This document shows positions 56,373 through 64,000 of a stretch of 64,000 nt of DNA, in pieces (positions within the stretch are counted from its first letter, which is position 1; each line of letters opens with the position of its first letter). A program made the translations under genes and the position numbers. The notes under the pieces were generated by a model. It was given only the letters and a program-made list of their open reading frames with translations, made no database searches and was not told the DNA's origin. Source of the DNA: Vibrio agarivorans (GTDB lineage: Bacteria; Pseudomonadota; Gammaproteobacteria; Enterobacterales; Vibrionaceae); NCBI RefSeq assembly GCF_030409635.1, contig NZ_JAUFQF010000002.1:432497-496496 (forward strand), read 5' to 3'.

Positions 56373-57542
56373 ATGCTAGAGTTATTGTTTTTACTGCTTC
56401 CCATCGCTGCCGCTTACGGCTGGTACATGGGTAGCAGAAGCGCGAATCAAGAGCGACAAAAACAGTCCAACCAATTATCAAGGCAGTATGTTACTGGCCT
56501 TAACCTACTTTTATCTGATCAATCTGATAAGGCAGTCGATCACTTTATTGAATTGCTTCAGGTTGATGATGACACCATTGATACCCACCTTGCTTTGGGT
56601 AACCTATTTCGCTCACGTGGTGAAGTCGACCGAGCGATAAAAATCCACCAAAACCTGATTTCACGCCCTAGTTTAACCATAGACCAAAAAAATATTGCGC
56701 TACAGCAGCTAGCAAAAGACTACATGGTATCGGGCTTTCTTGACCGCGCAGAGCGTATTTTTGAGCAGTTGATAGATGAGCCAGATCACAAAGAAGCGGC
56801 GTTGACCCAGCTAGTGGTTATCTACCAGCAGACACGAGAGTGGAATAAAGCCATCGAGTGTGGAATGCACTTAATTAAACTCGGCAAGAAGCGAATGAAG
56901 GGCGCAGTCTCCCATTTCTGGTGTGAGTTAGCACAAGAACAGTTAGCCGATGGTAAGCAAGATAAAGCGGTGCAACTGCTAGAGAAAGCGTTAAAAGTTT
57001 ACCCCAAGTGTGTTCGTGCGAGTATTGTGCTTGGCAAACTCTTTTTGGAGAATGAAGACTACCAAACCGCGGTTGAGCACTTTAAGCGTGTGTTAGAGCA
57101 AGACAGAGACTTTGTTGGCGAAGTGCTTCCCCTTATCGCTGATTGCTATTATCACTTATCGCAGGAAGATCAGTTGGTGGCGTTCCTGCGTGAGTGTATC
57201 GGTAACAAAGCGGGGGTATCGGCAGAGCTGATGCTCGCTCAATTGGTTGCCCAACACGATGGTGTCGGTGCAGCACAAGAAGTTCTGACGCGACAACTCG
57301 TTAAAAATCCAACAATGAAGGGCTTTTACCGCTTGATTGATTATCACATTCAAGAAGCGGAAGAGGGGCGTGGTAAGGACAGCTTAACCACGTTACAGAA
57401 GCTTGTTGGTGAACAGTTAAAAGTGAAACCTCACTATCGTTGTAGAAAGTGTGGTTTTTCGACTCACTCGGTCTATTGGCACTGCCCTTCTTGCAAAGGG
57501 TGGGGGTCAATTAAACCGATTCGCGGGCTTGATGGCGAGTAG
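56373..57542 (+). CDS. lapB: lipopolysaccharide assembly protein LapB
   Basis: A 389-residue membrane-anchored TPR protein that links LPS assembly to LpxC proteolysis. The N-terminal span is about 1-19 (MLELLFLLLPIAAAYGWYMG). About nine TPR repeats run from 36 to 340. The C-terminal rubredoxin-like knuckle (CRKCG ... CPSC, 356-373) binds metal. Confidence 0.96.
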   Translation: MLELLFLLLPIAAAYGWYMGSRSANQERQKQSNQLSRQYVTGLNLLLSDQSDKAVDHFIELLQVDDDTIDTHLALGNLFRSRGEVDRAIKIHQNLISRPSLTIDQKNIALQQLAKDYMVSGFLDRAERIFEQLIDEPDHKEAALTQLVVIYQQTREWNKAIECGMHLIKLGKKRMKGAVSHFWCELAQEQLADGKQDKAVQLLEKALKVYPKCVRASIVLGKLFLENEDYQTAVEHFKRVLEQDRDFVGEVLPLIADCYYHLSQEDQLVAFLRECIGNKAGVSAELMLAQLVAQHDGVGAAQEVLTRQLVKNPTMKGFYRLIDYHIQEAEEGRGKDSLTTLQKLVGEQLKVKPHYRCRKCGFSTHSVYWHCPSCKGWGSIKPIRGLDGE

Positions 57543-57578
57543 CCTTAGCCCCATTTGATATTGCAATTAGGAGATGAA

Positions 57579-58274
57579 ATGAACGACCCAAAAGTTATCG
57601 TTGCACTAGATTATGATAACCAAGCTGATGCGCTGGCATTTGTAGATAGAATCGACCCAGCAAGCTGCAGACTGAAAGTGGGTAAGGAAATGTTCACTCT
57701 GTTTGGTCCACAATATGTGAAAGCACTTCACGACCGTGGTTTCTCTGTGTTTTTGGATCTCAAGTTTCACGACATTCCTAACACATGCTCAAAAGCGGTT
57801 CGTGCTGCTGCAGAGATGGGTGTCTGGATGGTGAATGTTCACGCCAGTGGCGGTGAGCGTATGATGACAGCCTCACGAGAGATCCTAGAGCCATATGGTA
57901 AAGATCGCCCAATGCTGATTGGTGTTACGGTTCTAACCAGTATGGAGCAGTCTGATTTGGCGGGTATTGGCCTTGATGTGGCGCCACAAGAGCAAGTGAT
58001 TCGTTTAGCGCAGCTAACGAAAAACTCAGGTCTTGACGGCGTAGTGTGCTCTGCTCAAGAAGCGAGCATGCTAAAGACCCAGCTAGGACAAGACTTTAAG
58101 CTTGTTACTCCTGGTATTCGTCCTGCAGGCGCTGCAGTTGGCGACCAGAAGCGTATTATGACACCAGTTGATGCGATCTCCGCAGGCTCTGACTATCTCG
58201 TTATTGGGCGTCCGATTACTCAAGCTAGTGACCCTGCTGCCGTTCTTGCAGAGATTAACCGCACACTGGTTTAA
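57579..58274 (+). CDS. pyrF: orotidine 5'-phosphate decarboxylase
   Basis: Last step of UMP synthesis. The 231-residue TIM barrel has the catalytic [10 protein letters not shown] block (Asp-Lys-Asp), LKVGKEMFT and VIGRPITQ. I start at ATG 57579 ([14 protein letters not shown]) because TTAGGAGAT lies just upstream; the open frame reaches back to 57555. It sits at the end of the lapAB-pyrF group and has a terminator. Confidence 0.97.
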   Translation: MNDPKVIVALDYDNQADALAFVDRIDPASCRLKVGKEMFTLFGPQYVKALHDRGFSVFLDLKFHDIPNTCSKAVRAAAEMGVWMVNVHASGGERMMTASREILEPYGKDRPMLIGVTVLTSMEQSDLAGIGLDVAPQEQVIRLAQLTKNSGLDGVVCSAQEASMLKTQLGQDFKLVTPGIRPAGAAVGDQKRIMTPVDAISAGSDYLVIGRPITQASDPAAVLAEINRTLV

Positions 58275-58299
58275 TCTTCACAGCAAATATAGATCGCCA

Positions 58300-58327
58300 A
58301 GCCATGCCTCAACGCATGGCTTTTTTG
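58300..58327 (+). terminator. terminator of pyrF
   Basis: Stem AAGCCATGC (58300-58308) with GCATGGCTT (58315-58323), then T-run. Confidence 0.92.
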
Positions 58328-58336
58328 ATCGCCTTA

Positions 58337-59122
58337 TTATGCTCCAATGCGAGCTAAAACGGGTTTACCGCTGTGGAACTTGAAGTCATCATCTGCTGAC
58401 AGGATTAGCTCTGCCTCAATCGACGCGAGGTACTGAACACGCTCTTGAATATCACTTGCAGATACTTGCTCTGCCAAGATTAAATAGTCTTGATAGTGAC
58501 GCGCTTCAGAGCGTAGCAGGGAGATGTAGAACTTGGCAAGGTCATCATCGAGATAAGGGGCAAGCTTTGCGAAACGTTCACAGGAGCGAGCCTCGATGAG
58601 TGCACCGATGATCAGTTTATCAACCAAGGTTTGCGGTTCATAGGTCGCCATGTTTGATATGAGTCCCTTCGCGTAGCGCCCAGCAAACACTGGCTCAAAT
58701 TCAACTCCTCGTTGCTCCATGATTTCTAAAACTTGGTAAAAATGGTGCAGCTCCTCCTTGATCAAAAGCACCATTTTGTCGATAAGCTCTTGGCTATAGG
58801 TATTATTACTACGAGGAATAATTGCTTTAGAAATTTGGCTCTTGCCCTTAAGAGTATCAAGTGAGCCCGTTTTGCGGTAGGCAAAGTCCTCATATGGCTT
58901 GAACCACTCCAATAGCGCTTGGCTACTTGAATCATCTATCGCGTATTTTCGGATCAACAGCATTGCTGACTGTGCTGCCTTTAGCTCACACATCAAATGG
59001 TCAATTAAAAGGATCTTAAGGCGCTCAGGCTTACGTGCCTCCTCTATCCATTCATCGGGGGTTTCACAGTGCAGAAACTGGTGAATTGGCTCTAGAAGAG
59101 CATTAATCTGACTTTGTTGCAT
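58337..59122 (-). CDS. miaE: tRNA-(ms2io6A) hydroxylase MiaE
   Basis: A 261-residue di-iron ferritin-like enzyme that hydroxylates the isopentenyl group of modified A37 in tRNA. Iron ligands are in the helices CELKAAQSAM, EELHHFYQVLEIM, IEARSCERFAKLAP and SEARHYQDYL, giving the E...ExxH pairs. It converges with pyrF. Confidence 0.92.
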   Translation of the reverse strand: MQQSQINALLEPIHQFLHCETPDEWIEEARKPERLKILLIDHLMCELKAAQSAMLLIRKYAIDDSSSQALLEWFKPYEDFAYRKTGSLDTLKGKSQISKAIIPRSNNTYSQELIDKMVLLIKEELHHFYQVLEIMEQRGVEFEPVFAGRYAKGLISNMATYEPQTLVDKLIIGALIEARSCERFAKLAPYLDDDLAKFYISLLRSEARHYQDYLILAEQVSASDIQERVQYLASIEAELILSADDDFKFHSGKPVLARIGA

Positions 59123-59150
59123 ACGACTTCTATCGTTTCATCTCGTTATA

Positions 59151-59175
59151 AAAAAAGCTGCTTTTCAGCAGCTTT
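59151..59175 (-). terminator. terminator of the coiled-coil membrane-protein gene
   Basis: On the minus strand, stem AAAGCTGC/GCAGCTTT with a 6-nt loop followed by TTT-rich sequence, 34 bp after the stop and upstream of miaE. Confidence 0.85.
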
Positions 59176-59208
59176 CTATCATAGCAAATGTTCTCAACTA
59201 GAGTGGAG

Positions 59209-59973
59209 TTACCACTTCTTCTTCTCGCCAAACAGCGCTTCCATATCATTCTCTTTTTGGCGATCTTCGAGCTGTTGTAACTCTTCTGCACTGCGGGATT
59301 GACGACGTTTTTCTAGGTCATCGTACATTTTTTGCAATTTTTCACGTGCTTGCATCGAGTAGTTGTCATTTTTGGTACTCAGCACATCTAGCCCCTTCTT
59401 GAGCAGTTGTATTGCTGTGCCGGGCTGGCCACGAGTGATCGCGTCGTTAGAGCGTTTGATAACATTTTCGATATTGATACGCATTTGAATAGTTTCAAGG
59501 CGAGCGCTTTCCACCACATATGTTTGCGTGTCCATGCGACCTTTATTGTGTTCGCTGCGCACAGTATCACGAAGGCGTTTTACAAGCTTGAGCATGATGA
59601 TAGCTTGCTTGTCACTATTTGGGACTTTGAATGTCGAGCTTTCAGACTCTTCGTAATTTTCAGTAATTTGTTTGATTTGCTCTTTCATGTGTCCAATACG
59701 CTGGACAACATTTTTATTCTTAGGGTCAAGGGCCAGCATATTTTCTAAACAGTCTAAGATTCTATTGTTGAGGCAAAGAAGCAGCTGTTTGCTGAAAGGG
59801 ACATGATGGGCGTTACCTATCAGATCTTCAGTTGCATCAATAATTGCCACGTAGCGAGCAGATTCCTGCTTCTTTGTGGCCTCGACCTTGACCTTGTATT
59901 GCAGCATGATGTTATAGCCCAGTACGAGTACGAGCAAAACAGCGACAAGCGCAATAATTAATCCAATATTCAT
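59209..59973 (-). CDS. uncharacterised membrane-anchored helical protein
   Basis: A 254-residue protein with one N-terminal span (MNIGLIIALVAVLLVLVLGY) and a long, mostly helical, charged soluble domain. The end (MYDDLEKRRQSRSAEELQQL) is a probable coiled coil. I do not recognise the family. ATG at 59973 fits the hydrophobic start; the terminator lies between it and miaE, so it is its own unit. Residues about 180-215 (AITRGQPGTAIQLLKKGLDV) have a TPR-like look. Confidence 0.78.
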   Translation of the reverse strand: MNIGLIIALVAVLLVLVLGYNIMLQYKVKVEATKKQESARYVAIIDATEDLIGNAHHVPFSKQLLLCLNNRILDCLENMLALDPKNKNVVQRIGHMKEQIKQITENYEESESSTFKVPNSDKQAIIMLKLVKRLRDTVRSEHNKGRMDTQTYVVESARLETIQMRINIENVIKRSNDAITRGQPGTAIQLLKKGLDVLSTKNDNYSMQAREKLQKMYDDLEKRRQSRSAEELQQLEDRQKENDMEALFGEKKKW

Positions 59974-61373
<1,400 letters not shown>

Positions 61374-61457
61374 AACCCTTCACCTCAATTAGAGTCGCCA
61401 ATGCTTGGCGACTCTGGCTCTTGCCTCTACAATAGCGCCCCACGCAGGAGGAAGAGA

Positions 61458-62657
61458 ATGTTAAAGCAATTCACCGAGATTGATCACTGGCTGTTAGAGC
61501 ATCAAGCTTATTGGCGTATTGAACCGTTTTTACAAGCCTGTTTTCCAGAGCAACGTTTGCCTTCTATCCCTGCTCACATCCAAGAGTGGTTAAACACGCT
61601 CCAACCCGAGGAAATCTTGCGCTATAAGCTGTCGCCAGAGCATCTTTATGCGGAATTGCGCCATTTACTGCCCTCCATCGCGAGCAATATTTTGAACGCA
61701 AGCGAGCCACAATTTTCTTCTCCAAAGCTCGAGTTGAGTGCTCACTCCTGCACTGGCATACCCGGTCGCAAGCTAGAGCAAATTGTCGCGATGAGCAGCG
61801 TTTGTTTAGACTCGAATCGTGATATGCAGTGGCTTGAATGGTGTTCAGGTAAAGGTTACCTTGGGCGCATATTGGCATCCATCTCAGGGAAAAACGTCAC
61901 CAGCTTAGAGTTTCAACAACAGCTGTGTCGCGACGGTCAGCATTATGCCGAACAGCACCACCTTCCGATGACGTTTGTGCATGGCGATGCTTTCTCTGAT
62001 GAAGCAGAGTCTCTGTGTTGCTCTGATAAACACGCTGTAGCACTGCATGCGTGTGGAGATTTGCATGTCAGGCTGATAAAGAATGCAGCGCAATCGGGTA
62101 TGGCTGCGCTTTCTGTCGCACCTTGTTGTTACCACCTTATTCAAGATGAAACCTACCAACCTTTATCGAGAGCAGCCAAACAAAGTGGTATGAGGTTGTC
62201 AAAGGCGGATTTACGTATTCCTCTACAAGAGACAGTGACTGGAGGCGAACGAGTTCACCGTCACCGCAAGTTGGAGATGACTTATCGTTTGGCGTTTCAA
62301 CATCTCATCACAACTGAGTTAGGACTTGACGACTATTTGCCGATTCCGAGTATCAAAAAGTCATTACTGTCTGAAGGCTTTGAAGCCTTTTGCCATTGGG
62401 CTGCAGACAAAAAGCAGCTAACTTTACCTCCGGTAGATTGGGCTGAATATGAACGAGAAGGTGAGCAGCGCTTTTGGCGCATGGAGGCCTTGAGTTTATT
62501 GCCACAGCTTTTTCGTCGGCCATTAGAGCTGTGGTTGGTGCTCGATCGAGCATTATTCTTGGCAGAACATGGCTACAGCGTAGAAGTGGGCACCTTTTGT
62601 CAGCGTGAAGTAACGCCAAGAAATCTATTGATCAGAGCGAATCGCGAGTCGAATTAA
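61458..62657 (+). CDS. SAM-dependent methyltransferase (Methyltransf_32-like)
   Basis: A 399-residue cytoplasmic enzyme. The Rossmann core begins about residue 130 with MQWLEWCSGKGYLGRILA (SAM-binding Gly motif) and continues with VALHACGDLHVRLIKNA and SVAPCCYHLI, a motif set I associate with the methyltransferase-32/GSTCD group. The substrate is unknown. ATG at 61458 is chosen because AGGAGGAAGAG lies just upstream; the open frame extends further 5'. Confidence 0.85.
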   Translation: MLKQFTEIDHWLLEHQAYWRIEPFLQACFPEQRLPSIPAHIQEWLNTLQPEEILRYKLSPEHLYAELRHLLPSIASNILNASEPQFSSPKLELSAHSCTGIPGRKLEQIVAMSSVCLDSNRDMQWLEWCSGKGYLGRILASISGKNVTSLEFQQQLCRDGQHYAEQHHLPMTFVHGDAFSDEAESLCCSDKHAVALHACGDLHVRLIKNAAQSGMAALSVAPCCYHLIQDETYQPLSRAAKQSGMRLSKADLRIPLQETVTGGERVHRHRKLEMTYRLAFQHLITTELGLDDYLPIPSIKKSLLSEGFEAFCHWAADKKQLTLPPVDWAEYEREGEQRFWRMEALSLLPQLFRRPLELWLVLDRALFLAEHGYSVEVGTFCQREVTPRNLLIRANRESN

Positions 62658-62781
62658 AAAGGTAGCATTTTTTCCACGAGAAGTCGCTCTCCTGCACAGA
62701 TACCCATCATGTTCTCAATTCTATGCTTTGCCACTATTATTAATTCTAACAGTTGCTAACATGCAATAGTTCACGAGAGCC

Positions 62782-62827
62782 GCACTTAACAGGAAAGTTA
62801 AGTGCAGTTGGTTCAATTATGTTGAAC
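62782..62827 (+). promoter_or_regulatory. two adjacent inverted repeats upstream of the substrate-binding protein gene
   Basis: GCACTTAAC-N6-GTTAAGTGC (62782-62805) and GTTCAA-N5-TTGAAC (62811-62827), 5 bp apart and 23 bp before the start codon. The first would form a 9-bp RNA stem, the second looks like a repressor operator. The trans-factor is unknown. Confidence 0.5.
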
Positions 62828-62849
62828 GTACTGAATTCAGGGAGTAGAG

Positions 62850-63812
62850 ATGAAGGTACACTTTATGACTTGGTTTTGGGGGATTGTCACGATATTAGTG
62901 CTAAGTACCCAAGTGGTTGCCAGCGAAACCCGTGTCTATATATCTCAAATTATTGATCACCCAGCGCTAAACTCCGTTAAACAAGGTTTAGTAGAAGGCC
63001 TGCGAACCCATGGCTACAAACAAGGCGATAACCTCACTTTGGAATACAAAGTTGCAGACGGCAATGCAACTCAGGCAGCACAAATTGCACGACAGTTTGT
63101 GAGCGGCCATCCTGATGTGATGGTGGGTATCGCCACACCGACAGCGCAAGCGCTTGTGGCTTCCTCTCGTCAGATACCTATCGTCTTTACTGCGGTTACC
63201 GACCCTGTTGGTGCTCGACTCGTCAAACGCATGGACACTCCAGGGCGCAATGTCACCGGGCTTTCAGACTTATCGCCTATTTCTCAACACTTAGATTTGC
63301 TCACTGAGTTACTCCCCCACACAAAGCGTATCGGCATACTGTATAACCCTGGTGAGGCAAATTCGGCGGCACTGCTGGAATTGCTAAAGCAGCACTCCAG
63401 TTCTCGAGAGTTGGTCATTGTCGAGCGTGAGGTGCTAAGAAGCGATGACGTTAAGCATATTGCTTTACGGCTTGCTGATGAGGTTGATGTAATTTATGCG
63501 ATCACAGATAACACTGTCGCGGCGGCGATTGGTGATCTTATTGGTTCCGCCACAAAACGAGAGACACCTGTCTTTGCTGGCGATATCGTGTATGTCGAAA
63601 TGGGAGCAATAGCGGGGCTAGGGTTTGATTACTACCAAATCGGAGTGCAAACCGCTGATTATGTAGTGAGAATACTCAATGGAGAGAAGGCGGGTGACAT
63701 TCCAGTTACGGTGGCAAAGGGCAGTCATCTCGCCGTTAACTTGCGTGCCGCTCAACAACTGGGGATTGAGATCCCTGAATCGATGAAAGCGCGCGTTACT
63801 CAATTGTACTAG
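62850..63812 (+). CDS. ABC-type substrate-binding protein (PF04392-like, TrpX-like)
   Basis: A 320-residue periplasmic binding protein. The signal peptide ends near VVA (MKVHFMTWFWGIVTILVLST). The body has the bilobed pattern of ABC-sub_bind proteins (VKQGLVEGLRTHGYKQGDNL, IVFTAVTDPVGARLV, ITDNTVAAAIGDLI, GFDYYQIGVQTADYVVRIL). Relatives bind amino acids such as tryptophan or tyrosine. No permease or ATPase gene follows; dusC lies convergent downstream, so it may serve a distant transporter or a sensor. Confidence 0.88.
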   Translation: MKVHFMTWFWGIVTILVLSTQVVASETRVYISQIIDHPALNSVKQGLVEGLRTHGYKQGDNLTLEYKVADGNATQAAQIARQFVSGHPDVMVGIATPTAQALVASSRQIPIVFTAVTDPVGARLVKRMDTPGRNVTGLSDLSPISQHLDLLTELLPHTKRIGILYNPGEANSAALLELLKQHSSSRELVIVEREVLRSDDVKHIALRLADEVDVIYAITDNTVAAAIGDLIGSATKRETPVFAGDIVYVEMGAIAGLGFDYYQIGVQTADYVVRILNGEKAGDIPVTVAKGSHLAVNLRAAQQLGIEIPESMKARVTQLY

Positions 63813-63826
63813 TAGATAAGCGTATA

Positions 63827-64000
63827 CTAGCTTGCGAGTTTCAACTGATATTGCTCAATCACACGTACAATATCATCCGCTTTTTTGAAGGTGCGAATCT
63901 CTCTAAACAGTGAATCTGCTTGGGGGTACTGCTGACGAAGATAAGAGAACCATTGCTTCACACGGTTCGAGTAGTAAAGCCCTTTATCCCCTTTCATTTC
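63827..64000 (-). CDS. dusC: tRNA-dihydrouridine synthase C, C-terminal part
   Basis: The last 57 residues of a minus-strand gene that continues past the window: EMKGDKGLYYSNRVKQWFSY and ADDIVRVIEQYQLKLAS. The NRVKQWFSYLRQQYPQA pattern matches the C-terminal helical domain of DusC, which reduces uridine 16 in tRNA. The catalytic part is outside the window. It converges with the binding-protein gene. Confidence 0.75.
   Translation of the reverse strand, partial: EMKGDKGLYYSNRVKQWFSYLRQQYPQADSLFREIRTFKKADDIVRVIEQYQLKLAS

Overview
The window is a chromosomal segment of a gammaproteobacterium, almost certainly a Vibrio or close relative. The evidence is the gene content and order: napFDABC next to a divergent narQP pair, a 44-residue membrane protein of the kind vibrios keep beside nap, tig-clpP-clpX-lon-hupB-ppiD, cmk-rpsA-ihfB-lapA-lapB-pyrF, and a PHA cluster with phasin. 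No rRNA, tRNA, insertion sequence, prophage or CRISPR array was seen. Most of the DNA is ordinary core genome with clear Shine-Dalgarno sites and rho-independent terminators.

Layout. 1-2.9 kb: the end of a polyhydroxyalkanoate cluster (phaA fragment, phaP, phaC). 2.9-7.6 kb, minus strand: periplasmic nitrate reductase napFDABC plus a small membrane protein. Its upstream region has a good Fnr-like site, a NarP-like 7-2-7 site and a -10 box at sensible spacing; narQ and narP diverge from it. 11-14 kb: a b561-type cytochrome with a YceI protein, and a FocA-type formate channel fused to two CBS domains. 14.4-23.6 kb: an OLD-family nuclease, a 5'-nucleotidase-like enzyme, a 30-residue membrane protein behind a consensus-like sigma-54 promoter, sbcDC and a TDT-family transporter. 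23.7-29.3 kb: a candidate structured RNA, a REC-CheC protein with a PAS partner, nnr and guaC.

29.4-35.8 kb: a YeiE-like LysR regulator, a stand-alone CBS protein closely related to the FocA-attached CBS module, a strongly codon-biased uncharacterised membrane transporter (probably DUF3360), and a hybrid histidine kinase. 35.8-43.2 kb: a copper/silver efflux operon behind a MerR/CueR-type promoter with a 19-bp spacer. It encodes a His/Cys-rich secreted protein, CusC-, CusB- and CusA-like subunits and a Met/His-rich cupredoxin; the CusB-like adaptor ends in two CusF-like domains. 43.7-52.7 kb: the trigger factor/Clp/Lon proteostasis block with a sigma-32-type lon promoter. 52.8-58.3 kb: cmk, rpsA, ihfB, lapAB and pyrF. 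58.3-64 kb: miaE, a membrane coiled-coil protein, cysB, a methyltransferase, an ABC-type binding protein with no transporter beside it, and the end of dusC.

The best leads for something undescribed are (i) the CBS module used both fused to FocA and free beside the uncharacterised transporter, (ii) the sigma-54-driven 30-residue membrane protein, (iii) the structured RNA at 23.77-23.95 kb, and (iv) the CusB-CusF-CusF fusion whose second metal site has lost a ligand. Functions come from recognising families by eye; no database search was run.
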